Below, piece after piece: positions 44,863 to 53,927 of a DNA stretch of 64,000 nucleotides; the first letter of the stretch is position 1, and each line of letters starts with the position of its first letter. Made by a program: the position numbers and the translations under genes. The notes beneath the pieces were generated by a model. It was not told where the DNA came from and ran no database searches. It saw only the letters and a program-made list of their open reading frames with translations. The stretch spans positions 464,482 to 528,481 of the forward strand of contig DGYK01000063.1 of the NCBI GenBank assembly GCA_002398365.1, read 5' to 3'. The stretch is from Flammeovirgaceae bacterium UBA5008. GTDB taxonomy: Bacteria > Bacteroidota > Bacteroidia > Cytophagales > Cyclobacteriaceae.

Positions 44863-45915
44863 TCAAAACAAACTCAAGTTTCCACCTTTTCTAAACTTCG
44901 TCAAATCGTAAGCCGGCATACTTTTGTCTGCGAAATATTTTTTCTTGGAGGTGCGGAAGAGTTGATGGATCACATCGGCAATGTTTCCATCGCCTCGCAT
45001 GCGCCTGCCAAACTGCGAATCATTTACGTTGCCTCCGTGCATGGAGCAGATTTGGTTCCACACTTTCTCAAAACGATCCGGAAAATTCTTTTGCAACCAA
45101 TCTTCGAAAATTTTTCCAATCGCACCATTCAATCTTACGATGGTCATCCCAGCATTGAGCGCACCGTGATCAGCCGCAGCTTTTAAGATGGCAGGTATTT
45201 CATGATGATTTAATCCGGGAATGATAGGCGCATTCATAATCCCTACAGGAATGTTTGCTTTCGCTAATTCTTCCACCGTTTTCAATCGCTTGATGCCACT
45301 GGCTGTACGCGGCTCCATCGCTCTTCGCAACTCTTCATTGAGTGTGGTGATGGAAATGTAAACATGTACCAGATTATCCGCAGCCAAATCTTGCAACAAA
45401 TCAATATCACGAACCACCAATCCGTTTTTAGAAATGATGCTGACCGGGTGTCTATATTGTGCCATGACTTTTAGAATCTGGCGTGTAATGCCCCACTTTT
45501 TCTCCAAAGGCTGGTAGCAGTCGGTGTTACCGCTCAGCATGATCGGCACCGCATTCCACGATGGCTTCAGCAACTCTTGCTCGAGCAGGCGCGCGGCATT
45601 TTTCTTCACCACGATTTTACTTTCAAAGTCCAGGCCGGCACTGAAGCCGTAGTATTCGTGCGTGTTGCGGGCATAACAATAAATGCAACCATGTTCGCAG
45701 CCTTGATAGGGATTCATGGAATAGCCAAAGCCGAGATCAGGACTATCTACCCGATTCAGAATTTTTTTAGCATTCTCTTGAAATACTTGCGTGTGCGGAT
45801 TTTCGAGTAATGGTTCATCCAGCCCTTCGATGTGATCGGTAACGTAGTGCGATTTTAAAAACCGGTTTTCGCTTTTGATTTGTGCACCGCGCCCTTTAAA
45901 GTAATTGTCTTCCAC
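44863..45915 (-). CDS. PA0069-family radical SAM protein
   Basis: A 350-residue radical SAM protein. The iron-sulfur motif CEHGCIYCYARNTHEYYGF (Cx3Cx2C) is at about residues 73-91, preceded by the family-typical LGFGYSMNPYQGC. Further marks are SGNTDCYQPLE and PIIPGLNHHEIP. It belongs to the group related to spore photoproduct lyase (PA0069 family), but the reaction is not known. The gene is divergent from the ACC-deaminase-like gene with a 98-base gap. Confidence 0.92.
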   Translation of the reverse strand: MEDNYFKGRGAQIKSENRFLKSHYVTDHIEGLDEPLLENPHTQVFQENAKKILNRVDSPDLGFGYSMNPYQGCEHGCIYCYARNTHEYYGFSAGLDFESKIVVKKNAARLLEQELLKPSWNAVPIMLSGNTDCYQPLEKKWGITRQILKVMAQYRHPVSIISKNGLVVRDIDLLQDLAADNLVHVYISITTLNEELRRAMEPRTASGIKRLKTVEELAKANIPVGIMNAPIIPGLNHHEIPAILKAAADHGALNAGMTIVRLNGAIGKIFEDWLQKNFPDRFEKVWNQICSMHGGNVNDSQFGRRMRGDGNIADVIHQLFRTSKKKYFADKSMPAYDLTKFRKGGNLSLF

Positions 45916-45982
45916 ACCATAAAAATACTAAAATATTTAGCAATCGGATGAATAAACCCCATATTTTCAATGGAAACCTATT

Positions 45983-45990
45983 TACATTTG
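45983..45990 (+). promoter_or_regulatory. Probable -7 box upstream of the PLP enzyme gene
   Basis: TACATTTG matches TAnnTTTG exactly. It directly abuts the palindrome at 45990-46003, which would therefore overlap the transcription start. Confidence 0.45.
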
Positions 45991-46003
45991 ACTATTAATA
46001 GTC
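45990..46003. promoter_or_regulatory. Operator-like palindrome at the PLP enzyme promoter
   Basis: GACTATTAATAGTC is a perfect 14-base palindrome; beyond one mismatch pair it continues with TT/AA, giving 18 symmetric bases in all. It lies between the -7 box and the ATG at 46014, a position where a bound dimeric repressor would block initiation. Confidence 0.45.
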
Positions 46004-46013
46004 CAAATAACAG

Positions 46014-46904
46014 ATGGCTCATTCTCTTATCTATTCACCAACTCCGGTCATCGAACTGAAACCGGAAGGGATAAATGGTGTGCGTTTGTTGATAAAAAGA
46101 GAAGATTTGAATCACCCGTATGTTTCCGGTAATAAGTGGTGGAAATTGAAATACAATCTGGAGCAGGCGCAGCGAGAAGGACACAACACCCTGTTGACTT
46201 TTGGCGGAGCCTATTCGAATCATTTATATGCAACTGCCGCAGCTGCACATGAGCTGGGCATGACGAGCATTGGTATTGTTCGGGGTGAACAGACTGAACC
46301 ACTCAACCACACACTTTTTTTTGCTGAGTCACATGGAATGAGCCTTCATTTTGTTTCGCGGGAAGCTTATCGAAAAAAGAATGAGCATGAATTCCTTCAA
46401 TCAATCCGAAATCAATTTGGTGATGTGTACATCATTCCGGAAGGCGGAACAAATGAATTGGCTGTGCGTGGCTGTGCAGAGTTTGCTAAAACATTGGAAC
46501 AAGAAATTGATTTTGATTATCTCTGCTTGCCGATTGGCACGGGTGGAACGATGGCAGGAATGATCGAAGGATTATCGTCCAACAAAAAAGTGATTGGCTT
46601 TTCATCGTTGAAAGGTGGCGATTTTTTGAAGGATGAAATACAATCGCTTATTTCTGGTACCAAACTTAATTGGCAGGTAAATACAGATTTTCACTTCGAA
46701 GGTTATGGTAAAACCACTCCTGAATTGCTGAAATTTGTCGAAGACATGAAAAAGAACAATCAACTTCCATTGGATCGGGTTTACACAGCCAAAATGATGA
46801 TGGGCGTTTGTAATTTAATTCGTCAAAATTATTTTAAGCTAGGCTCCACAATTTTGGTATTACATACAGGTGGCTTGCAGGGAAATGGATTGATCAATTC
46901 GTAA
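46014..46904 (+). CDS. PLP-dependent ACC deaminase/D-cysteine desulfhydrase-like enzyme
   Basis: A 296-residue fold-type II PLP enzyme. The PLP-lysine segment SGNKWWKLKYNL is at about residues 38-49, followed by the substrate loop TFGGAYSNHLYATAAAA (about 62-78). The phosphate-binding glycine loop is PIGTGGTMAGM (about 177-187). The family covers 1-aminocyclopropane-1-carboxylate deaminase and D-cysteine desulfhydrase; without the key residues mapped I cannot choose between them, but desulfhydrase is more usual outside plant-associated bacteria. The next gene starts eight bases after the stop, so the two are probably co-transcribed. Confidence 0.87.
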   Translation: MAHSLIYSPTPVIELKPEGINGVRLLIKREDLNHPYVSGNKWWKLKYNLEQAQREGHNTLLTFGGAYSNHLYATAAAAHELGMTSIGIVRGEQTEPLNHTLFFAESHGMSLHFVSREAYRKKNEHEFLQSIRNQFGDVYIIPEGGTNELAVRGCAEFAKTLEQEIDFDYLCLPIGTGGTMAGMIEGLSSNKKVIGFSSLKGGDFLKDEIQSLISGTKLNWQVNTDFHFEGYGKTTPELLKFVEDMKKNNQLPLDRVYTAKMMMGVCNLIRQNYFKLGSTILVLHTGGLQGNGLINS

Positions 46905-46912
46905 AGGCAGCA

Positions 46913-48007
46913 ATGAAAAATTTGAAATACATATGGTTTGTGTTTTTTCTTTCAAGGATAATTGTTGGCTCCGCACAATCCGATTCAACGCGTAGCCAAA
47001 TAGCCTACTCCTTATCTTCCTCTTTCGGTAATGTGATCGCCAATGCTAATGAATTGGAAAACAACTCGATCAGTCAAACGAATGGTTTTACCGCAGCCGT
47101 GCATTGGCAAAAAACGGATGCCACCACCTACAATCTATTCGCTTGCTACCCACGACACTCGCTTTCGCTTACATATCAGCAATTTGAGAACAAGGTGCTC
47201 GGTGGAGGATTTATCCTGAACTATTCGTTGTCGCCTTATTTTGCATTGAGCAACCGAATTAGTTTGTATCCCGCTATTTCAGTTGGTATTTCGGCTCTAT
47301 CAAATCCTTATTGTTTGAATTCAAACCCCAACAACAAATTGTATAGTTTACCGGTGAGTGCGTTTCTCGCTCTAGGGGTAGGCGTTCGCTGGCAGTTGAC
47401 TAAGCAACTAGCCGCACAAACAGCCGTGGCATTTAATCATGTATCGAATGGCGGATGGAAAGATCCGAACAACGGTGTGAATTGGCCTGTGATAAGCGTA
47501 GGTGTAGAATATTCTCCTTCCCAGCTCACTTTGGAAAAACGCACGCGCATCAAATCGACCGAGCGCTTTCGTTCGCTGCGTGTGGATGCAGCTATTTTTG
47601 GATTGCTACGTTCGGGAATCATCTCTTCAATTGAAAGAAACAAACCAGTGATAGGCTTACAATTGCTTGCGAGCAAGCAAACAACACGCATTCACGCTTG
47701 GACAATTGCGTTTGAGTTTTATCAGGATCAACTTCTACAAGAGCAATTGAAATCCTATTCGATTGCATCGAATGGATTTCGTGCTGGCGCCATGGCCGGA
47801 CATGAGTTTCTGCTGGGAAAATTTATTTTCAGTCAGCAGTTGGGTGTTTATCTAGCAGGCCGCAATGGAGCGGAATTACTCTATCATCGTTGGGGATGCA
47901 CGTATTTTTTGAAGGATCGGTGGAGTGTGGGTGTGAACCTGAGAGCCTACAAAGCGGTGGCAGAATTTACAGATTTGCGTGTCAGTTATTCTCTATTCAA
48001 AAAATAG
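46913..48007 (+). CDS. PagL-like acyloxyacyl hydrolase, outer membrane
   Basis: A 364-residue predicted outer-membrane beta-barrel with a signal peptide (about 1-22). The lipid A 3-O-deacylase (PagL) motif is present: His and Ser in FNHVSNGGW (about 175 and 177), followed by NNGVNWPVISVGVEY, where the Glu at about 197 completes the PagL-type triad. The protein is about twice the length of PagL itself (about 170 residues); the second half (from about 215) is also strand-rich and may be a further barrel region. It would trim acyl chains from lipid A. Its neighbours are the PLP enzyme and, convergently, lptB, one base away. Confidence 0.82.
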   Translation: MKNLKYIWFVFFLSRIIVGSAQSDSTRSQIAYSLSSSFGNVIANANELENNSISQTNGFTAAVHWQKTDATTYNLFACYPRHSLSLTYQQFENKVLGGGFILNYSLSPYFALSNRISLYPAISVGISALSNPYCLNSNPNNKLYSLPVSAFLALGVGVRWQLTKQLAAQTAVAFNHVSNGGWKDPNNGVNWPVISVGVEYSPSQLTLEKRTRIKSTERFRSLRVDAAIFGLLRSGIISSIERNKPVIGLQLLASKQTTRIHAWTIAFEFYQDQLLQEQLKSYSIASNGFRAGAMAGHEFLLGKFIFSQQLGVYLAGRNGAELLYHRWGCTYFLKDRWSVGVNLRAYKAVAEFTDLRVSYSLFKK

Positions 48008-48008
48008 C

Positions 48009-48749
48009 TTACGCTTCAACTTTTGCTCTGCGCAACTGGAAGTTTTGCCCCAAATAAACTTTGCGCACCAGCGGATCATCAGCCAACTCTTGCGCGGTGC
48101 CTGCTTTAAACAATTTACCTTCCACCATCAGGTACGCGCGATCAGTAATGGCTAGCGTTTCGTCTACGTTATGATCGCTGATTAAAATGCCGATGTCTTT
48201 CTTTTTAAGTTTCGCCACAATGCCTTGAATCTCTTCCACGGCAATCGGGTCTACACCGGCAAAAGGCTCATCCAACAAAACAAACTTCGGATCGACTGCT
48301 AGTGCCCGAGCGATCTCTGTTCTTCTTCGCTCGCCACCGGAAAGCACCATCCCTAAATTTTTGCGCACGTGTGTTAAGCTGAATTCTTCCAGCAACGATT
48401 CTACTTTTTCTTTTCGTGCAGCTTTCGACATCTCACGCATCTCTAAAGGTGCCAAAATATTTTCCTCTACCGAAAGTGAACGAAATACGGAGGCTTCTTG
48501 TGCCAAATAGCCAATCCCTCGCTTCGCGCGCTGATACATGGGCAATTCGGTAATGTCTTCCTGATCTAAAAAAATATTTCCACCATTGGGTTTGATCAAG
48601 CCAACCGTCATATAAAACGTTGTGGTTTTACCGGCACCATTGGGACCAAGTAGCCCAACAATTTCTCCCTGACCTACCTGCACAGAAACGTTGTTCACCA
48701 CGGTTCGCTTCTTATACTTTTTAATCAAATTGTCAGCTCGTAAAATCAT
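48009..48749 (-). CDS. lptB: LPS export ABC transporter ATP-binding protein LptB
   Basis: A 246-residue ABC ATPase. Walker A is GPNGAGKTTT, the signature is LSGGERRRTEIARAL, Walker B is VLLDEPFAGVDPIA and the H-loop is SDHNVDE. Sequence details such as YQRAKRGIGYLAQE fit LptB, which powers extraction of lipopolysaccharide by LptF/LptG. I take the ATG complementary to 48747-48749; the frame extends two codons to a TTG that overlaps the recJ stop. It lies two bases downstream of recJ, a close pairing. LptF, LptG and LptC are not in the window. Confidence 0.95.
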   Translation of the reverse strand: MILRADNLIKKYKKRTVVNNVSVQVGQGEIVGLLGPNGAGKTTTFYMTVGLIKPNGGNIFLDQEDITELPMYQRAKRGIGYLAQEASVFRSLSVEENILAPLEMREMSKAARKEKVESLLEEFSLTHVRKNLGMVLSGGERRRTEIARALAVDPKFVLLDEPFAGVDPIAVEEIQGIVAKLKKKDIGILISDHNVDETLAITDRAYLMVEGKLFKAGTAQELADDPLVRKVYLGQNFQLRRAKVEA

Positions 48750-48751
48750 AA

Positions 48752-50452
48752 TCAATCAAATTTTAAATCCTTTATTCGTGCTTGCAATGTAGTAATGCCG
48801 TTGAAGGTATTTTCTTCTAATGTATAGGCCATTTTAAATGATTGTCCACTCGCCAAACGATCGTAGTGCTCGATCAAATCAAAACCTACGGCATTGAAAA
48901 CCCTATCATTTCCTTCTTGTCCTGCCAGAAAGCGTACGTGCCGCTCTTTAAATCCCGAAAGGTTATTTTTTACAAATACTCGATCCGTTTCAAACATAGG
49001 TCGTTGGTTTTCCGGGCCAAACGGAGCCATCTGTTTGACCACATTATTAAACTTAGAAGTAATATTGTCAAAGTCAACCACCACATCAATTTCGACTACT
49101 GGGGTTTGCATTTCTTCTGTTATATTTTCAGCTACGACTTTTTCAAATCGTTGCTGAAATGCCGCCAGGTTACTTTTATCAAGCGTAAGTCCGGCTGCGT
49201 ATTTATGCCCACCGAATTTTTCTAACAGATCACTGCAGGCGTAAATGGCTTCATATAAATCAAAATCCTTTACGCTGCGCGCGGAACCGGTTATTTTATC
49301 GTTTGACTCGGTTAAGATCACGGTAGGTCGATAATATTTCTCTACACATCTAGCAGCAACTATGCCAATTACTCCTTTATGCCAAGTATTTTTAAAAAGA
49401 ACGGTCGATTTTGCATTTTTTAGTTCTTCGCTGCCTTCAATCATCGCGATGGCCTCTTCGGTAATGCTCAAATCAAACTCTCTCCGGATGTCATTTTTGA
49501 GGTTCACTTTTTCAGCACAAGCCAAAGCTTCTTCCTCTGTGGAGGCAATCAGCAATTCTACCGCGGCTCGTGCATGTGCCACCCGACCGGCTGCATTGAT
49601 GCGTGGCCCGAGGGTAAATACAATACCGGAAATATCTAAGTCGGTTTTCGTGCCGGCAATGTCTTTAAGGGCCTTTAGTCCCGGCAACGGATTCTGATTG
49701 AGCTTTTGTAAACCAAAATGCGCCAACACTCTATTTTCATCCGTAATGGGAACAATATCTGATGCAATGCTTACCACCACTAAATCGAGGTAGTCATACA
49801 ACTCCTCTTCATGACGATACGTACGAGCGAATGCTTGCATGAGTTTAAAGCCCAGACCGCAACCACTTAGTTCCTTGAATGGATAATCGCAGTCACTACG
49901 CTTGGGGTCTAGCACAGCAACAGCATGTGGAATGGAAGCGCCCGGCAAATGGTGATCGCAAATAATAAAATCGATGTTTTTAGAAGTAGCCAGCGTTACT
50001 GCATCAATGGCTTTTACACCTAGGTCAAGCGCGATGATCAAACTAAATCCATTTTCTTCTGCCCATTTGATACCTGCTTCAGATACACCATACCCCTCGG
50101 CATACCGATCAGGAATGTAAAAATCGCAATGCGGATAAAAACTTTTTAGATAACTGTATACGAGTGCTACGGCTGTGGTGCCATCCACATCGTAATCACC
50201 ATAGATGAGAATTTTCTCATTGCTGTTAATGGCTTTCTTCAGGCGGTCGATAGCTGCCGCCATATCCTTCATGAGAAATGGATCGTGTAAGTGTGAAAGC
50301 GAAGGACGAAAGAACTTCTTAGCCGATTCAAACTCGGTAATGCCACGTTGCCATAATATAGTAGCAATATATTTATTGACATTGATGCTGGTGCTGAGTG
50401 CCGAAACCGAGTCGTCTGTCGGGAGACTTTTGTATACCCACCTTTTATGCAT
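48752..50452 (-). CDS. recJ: Single-stranded-DNA exonuclease RecJ
   Basis: A 566-residue 5'-3' exonuclease of the DHH superfamily. The DHH-type motifs are YGDYDVDGTTA (about residue 77) and FIICDHHLPG (about 160), followed by the DHHA1 domain (GRVAHARAAVELL and the GG-containing KFGGHKYAAGL at about 415). A C-terminal OB-fold-like region closes the protein. RecJ works in mismatch repair and RecF-type recombination. It is followed by lptB with a two-base gap and preceded by the glycine-rich gene with a two-base gap, so a common transcript of all three is likely. Confidence 0.95.
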   Translation of the reverse strand: MHKRWVYKSLPTDDSVSALSTSINVNKYIATILWQRGITEFESAKKFFRPSLSHLHDPFLMKDMAAAIDRLKKAINSNEKILIYGDYDVDGTTAVALVYSYLKSFYPHCDFYIPDRYAEGYGVSEAGIKWAEENGFSLIIALDLGVKAIDAVTLATSKNIDFIICDHHLPGASIPHAVAVLDPKRSDCDYPFKELSGCGLGFKLMQAFARTYRHEEELYDYLDLVVVSIASDIVPITDENRVLAHFGLQKLNQNPLPGLKALKDIAGTKTDLDISGIVFTLGPRINAAGRVAHARAAVELLIASTEEEALACAEKVNLKNDIRREFDLSITEEAIAMIEGSEELKNAKSTVLFKNTWHKGVIGIVAARCVEKYYRPTVILTESNDKITGSARSVKDFDLYEAIYACSDLLEKFGGHKYAAGLTLDKSNLAAFQQRFEKVVAENITEEMQTPVVEIDVVVDFDNITSKFNNVVKQMAPFGPENQRPMFETDRVFVKNNLSGFKERHVRFLAGQEGNDRVFNAVGFDLIEHYDRLASGQSFKMAYTLEENTFNGITTLQARIKDLKFD

Positions 50453-50454
50453 CT

Positions 50455-51237
50455 TTAACTTTTTTCCAATGTAACAATCCCTGTTTTGCCGGCTCTTCCT
50501 TGTTGTCCGGCCACCCCACGTGCGCCATTTTTTCCATCTTGTTTACTTCCCAGGCCAGCTCTTCCTCCATTTCCGACATCGCCTCCGTTTCCGGCAAACC
50601 CACCATAGTTTTTTATGAACAACTGATGGCCTTGTAATAAATGAAGATCCTGACAGCTTTTACAATTTAACAACACGTTTCCACCATCTCCGCCATCACT
50701 CCCATTTCCACCATTTCCACCTTTCCCTCCATTTCCACCACGGCATACACGTGTGCCACTACCACCATCGCCACCGCGGCCCCCTCCTCCTCCATCACCA
50801 CCATCACCACCGTTTACATCAATGGTTAAGGTCCCATTAATTTTTAATGTTCCTACGTAGAGAGACAGATTCAAACCGTTTTTGGCAGACTCACCATTTC
50901 CACCATTCAACGCATCTTCCCCATTTCGGCAAGGCGCATTTTGATTGGCACCGGCAGCGCCTGTGGCCCCCTTTTTTCCATTCAACCCTCTCCCTATTAT
51001 TATACTTCCTTTGCCAGCAATCAACACTTTGGCGTTGATGATGTTGTTTTCAATTTCCGGATTGAGGTAAATCCGGGCTGAGTCGCGCATGATTAAAGTA
51101 TCTACTACCAAAATATCAGAGCCAATAATTTTATACGATTGTCGATAGCTGATTTCTAATTTTTCCAAGCGAATCTGTGAGAACGAGGGGATACAAATAA
51201 TCCACAGAAGTACGCTACAGGGGAGAATTTTCGTCAT
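50455..51237 (-). CDS. Exported glycine-rich, collagen-like protein
   Basis: A 260-residue exported protein (signal peptide MTKILPCSVLLWIICIPSFS). After a beta-type region (about 20-85), the rest is dominated by Gly-x-x or Gly-Gly-x runs in three blocks: near 75-95 (GKKGATGAAGA), 125-170 (GGDGGDGG-type) and 205-255 (GGRAGLGSKQDGKNGARG). Cysteines occur between blocks (APCRNG, RVCRGG, LNCKSCQD). The pattern recalls collagen-like or glycine-rich bacterial surface proteins; function unknown. The start is ATG at the complement of 51235-51237. It sits two bases upstream of recJ. Confidence 0.75.
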   Translation of the reverse strand: MTKILPCSVLLWIICIPSFSQIRLEKLEISYRQSYKIIGSDILVVDTLIMRDSARIYLNPEIENNIINAKVLIAGKGSIIIGRGLNGKKGATGAAGANQNAPCRNGEDALNGGNGESAKNGLNLSLYVGTLKINGTLTIDVNGGDGGDGGGGGRGGDGGSGTRVCRGGNGGKGGNGGNGSDGGDGGNVLLNCKSCQDLHLLQGHQLFIKNYGGFAGNGGDVGNGGRAGLGSKQDGKNGARGVAGQQGRAGKTGIVTLEKS

Positions 51238-51305
51238 GTACAAAAGTAAGGATGAGAAGCTTCATTCACACGCATTCAAGTCGATTACTATGCAGTGTGA
51301 TAAAA

Positions 51306-51333
51306 TAAAAAAAGGCAGCATTCGCTACCTTTT
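51306..51333 (-). terminator. Rho-independent terminator downstream of the SPOR-like gene
   Basis: On the minus strand AAAAGGTAGC pairs with GCTGCCTTTT around GAAT (one T-G wobble), followed by a run of T. It separates the SPOR-like gene from the glycine-rich gene. Confidence 0.75.
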
Positions 51334-51353
51334 AGTGAATTCATTTGAATCCT

Positions 51354-51974
51354 TTATTTTTTGTCAGCTACCACGCCTTCTAGTACGTCTTTAATTTCAA
51401 CGCGTTGACCATCTTTAAAGGGTACAATCCAGGCATCTTTCACACCCATATCGCGCATATATTTTTTGAATTTGTCGGCTTCCCAATAATCGCGGAAAAC
51501 GCCAATGGTAAAGCGTTGCTCACCTTTGTCGGTTGCTTCGCCACCAAAGTTCGGATTGTTATCAAAATACTTAGCGAGGTCTTTATTTTTGAAGGCACCA
51601 ATTTGCACTTTGAAAACAACACCTTTCGAGAAATCCATTGGATTGATAGGAGGAGCTTCTTTTAGTTGAGCCAATTCGGCTTTGGTAGAAGTAAGCTCGC
51701 TTCTCATTTTAGCGATTTGATCTTCTAGTTCAGCGATTTTAGCACTCTTGTTGCTTACATCATTATTAAGGCTACTGATCTGACCTTTCAATGCACTATT
51801 GTCATTTTCAACCACTTGCTTGGTTTCTACCAAGGTTTTGAGGTTAGCAGGATTTTTGGCGAACTCTTTGGCTTTCTTTTTCCATTCTTTCTTCTCCTTT
51901 TTAGAGAGTTGAGCGAAAACTTGCGTGCCGGAAAAAATCAGTGCCAGGCAGAGGAATAAAACTCTAGTTTTCAT
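51354..51974 (-). CDS. Exported coiled-coil protein with SPOR-like C-terminal domain
   Basis: A 206-residue protein: signal peptide (about 1-21), a Lys-rich helix (KKEKKEWKKKAKEFAKNP), a coiled coil with heptad pattern (about 55-105) and a C-terminal domain with the SPOR-type strand VVFKVQIGAFKN and later FTIGVFRDYWEADKFKKYMRDMG. SPOR domains bind septal peptidoglycan lacking stem peptides; this one is inferred from sequence pattern. It is placed on the minus strand between the terminator and the DUF2911 gene. Confidence 0.78.
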   Translation of the reverse strand: MKTRVLFLCLALIFSGTQVFAQLSKKEKKEWKKKAKEFAKNPANLKTLVETKQVVENDNSALKGQISSLNNDVSNKSAKIAELEDQIAKMRSELTSTKAELAQLKEAPPINPMDFSKGVVFKVQIGAFKNKDLAKYFDNNPNFGGEATDKGEQRFTIGVFRDYWEADKFKKYMRDMGVKDAWIVPFKDGQRVEIKDVLEGVVADKK

Positions 51975-52020
51975 AGTCGGTAGTTTTGTTTAAAGGTTAA
52001 AAGTAAGAAATATTTGGGAA

Positions 52021-52572
52021 TCATCTTAATTCAATCGGCACGATCACTTGTGTTTCATCCCATTCAAAATAAAGATTCAGCTTTGCATCCGCCTCAGCCA
52101 TAGCGATTGTGAATTGTTCGGTCGTAGTTTTCAATTTTTGTACGGGAACATCTGTGATCAACACATCGGCTCTTTTATTGTGATATACTTCGTTTGTTTG
52201 CAGATTAATGCCCCAGCCTGGAATATCTGAATTAAAGATGATGGTCCAGTGGTCTTTGTGCGGGATCGTCAGCAGTTGATAGCGACCAGACTGAAGTAAT
52301 TTACCGTTGATGTGTATGTCTTCATCGGTAGAAAAAACGGTAGCTTCATTGGCACCTGTTCGCCACAACCGATCGAATGGAACGAGTCCGCCAAAAATTA
52401 ATCTTCCTCTTTTGTATGGTCTGCTGTAGAAAACAGCAAGTTGGTGTTCACCACTTTCGTACACCACTTTACCTTCGGGGCTCAATGCTTTATCCTGACT
52501 ACGAAAGTACATCGGAATGATCATCACACCGGCCGCCACGATGATCCCGATAATAAGTAGGATCTTTTTCAC
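52021..52572 (-). CDS. DUF2911 protein, membrane-anchored
   Basis: A 183-residue protein with an N-terminal membrane anchor or signal (about 3-22) and the DUF2911 core, marked by YSRPYKRGRLIFGGLVPFDRLWRTGANEATVF and TIIFNSDIPGWGI. The family is common in Bacteroidota exported proteins and its function is unknown. The start codon is GTG (complement of 52570-52572). It lies six bases after the amidohydrolase stop and so ends the probable operon. Confidence 0.9.
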   Translation of the reverse strand: MKKILLIIGIIVAAGVMIIPMYFRSQDKALSPEGKVVYESGEHQLAVFYSRPYKRGRLIFGGLVPFDRLWRTGANEATVFSTDEDIHINGKLLQSGRYQLLTIPHKDHWTIIFNSDIPGWGINLQTNEVYHNKRADVLITDVPVQKLKTTTEQFTIAMAEADAKLNLYFEWDETQVIVPIELR

Positions 52573-52578
52573 CTCTCT

Positions 52579-53901
52579 TTATTTGTAGCGCTTTCCTTTT
52601 TTGATCACCATCTTCACGTCTTGTAATAGCGCCATGTGTCGTAGCACATCACCTTTCACCGCAATGATGTCAGCAAACTTTCCTTCGGCAATGGTTCCAT
52701 AATCTTTTTCTACGCCCATCATTACAGCCGGCCAATAGGTGGCCGCACGAATGGTGTACATCGGGTCGAATCCAAATTTGTTCACCCATACATCTAATTC
52801 GTTCCAGGTACTTTGGCTGTGAAACTTCATAGGAATCCCACTATCGGTGCCAATCAACAAAACCACACCGGCTTCTTTTAATTGCTTTATTTTCTTTTCC
52901 AGCGTAGGCTTGCGAATCGGGTTCAGTGCAAAATAGCCCATCCGATTCGGATGTTTGATGGATCTTTTAATGTCAGCAATGATGGAATCGGGTAACCCCA
53001 AATGCCAACTGGTATTGTCAAGTGCTTCGGGGTTGTCGCGCATGTATTCGTAATTGTAGAGTCCCTCAACAGTAGGTGTCCAGAAAAGAGGACCAAGATT
53101 CATTTTGGCGGTGCGCTCTTTTATCGTCATCATAATATCTTCCGGATACTCGGGTGCTGCTGCTAATCCGGTATGTTCAAAATTATCTACACCCGCTTTC
53201 ATTCCTCTGCGAATTTCATCAGGACGATGTGAATGGGCGACCACTTTTAATTTGTTTTTATGGGCTTCATCCACCACCGCCATGTATTCGGCTTCGGTCA
53301 TCTCATCTTGGTCAATTAATTTAATGCAATTGACGCCCGCTTTGGCCAACTGTTTTACTTTGGCGCGTGCATCTTCCGGCCCTTTCACGCCCCAGCGAAA
53401 TTCCGCTGTGCCTGCATAGGGTTCATGTTGAATAAACGGGCCACTCATGTACATCGTAGGCCCCGGAATTTCACCTTTATTGATACGATCACGTACCGAT
53501 AAACTGGGCTCTAGTGGTCCGCCTAAATCGCGGGCACTGGTTACGCCAGCCATCAACAGCTGATGTGCCGATGAAGGCATGATCACATCTTTCGCTAACT
53601 TCAAATACGTTTTATCCCAATGCGTGTAATCGCTGTGGCCGTTAATCATCAGATGGACGTGCATATCCCACAAGCCGGGCATTACACTCATACCTTCCGT
53701 AGAAATGATTTCTGCATTTGCCGGAATTTCAAGCTGCCCTATTTGTCCGATAGCTTTGATTCGCTCATTCTCGATGATGATGATGGAATTGGGAATGGGC
53801 TTTCCTCCGTAGCCGTCAATGAGCGTGCCACCCACCAGTGCTTTGGTTTGAGCAAAAACGGATGAAGAAACAAAAAGCAGAAGCAAAAAAATTCGGTTCA
53901 T
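52579..53901 (-). CDS. Exported amidohydrolase (imidazolonepropionase-like family)
   Basis: A 440-residue metal-dependent hydrolase with a signal peptide (about 1-17). The metal site is visible: DMHVHLM (HxH, about 80-86), Lys in GVNCIKLID (about 195), His in VVAHSHRP (about 226), His in NFEHTGLA (about 246) and Asp in LIGTDSGIP (about 355). This is the standard amidohydrolase superfamily set. The C-terminus (AEGKFADIIAVKGDVL) is typical. The substrate is unknown. Its gene follows the Gfo/Idh/MocA gene by 26 bases and precedes the DUF2911 gene by six. Confidence 0.92.
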   Translation of the reverse strand: MNRIFLLLLFVSSSVFAQTKALVGGTLIDGYGGKPIPNSIIIIENERIKAIGQIGQLEIPANAEIISTEGMSVMPGLWDMHVHLMINGHSDYTHWDKTYLKLAKDVIMPSSAHQLLMAGVTSARDLGGPLEPSLSVRDRINKGEIPGPTMYMSGPFIQHEPYAGTAEFRWGVKGPEDARAKVKQLAKAGVNCIKLIDQDEMTEAEYMAVVDEAHKNKLKVVAHSHRPDEIRRGMKAGVDNFEHTGLAAAPEYPEDIMMTIKERTAKMNLGPLFWTPTVEGLYNYEYMRDNPEALDNTSWHLGLPDSIIADIKRSIKHPNRMGYFALNPIRKPTLEKKIKQLKEAGVVLLIGTDSGIPMKFHSQSTWNELDVWVNKFGFDPMYTIRAATYWPAVMMGVEKDYGTIAEGKFADIIAVKGDVLRHMALLQDVKMVIKKGKRYK

Positions 53902-53927
53902 AGCAATCGGGTTCAGTTCATGAATTA

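Noticed and set aside
50640..50830. Repetitive DNA in the glycine-rich gene as a possible CRISPR array
   Set aside because: The repeats are short triplet-based Gly codons in one reading frame, with no constant repeat/spacer spacing.
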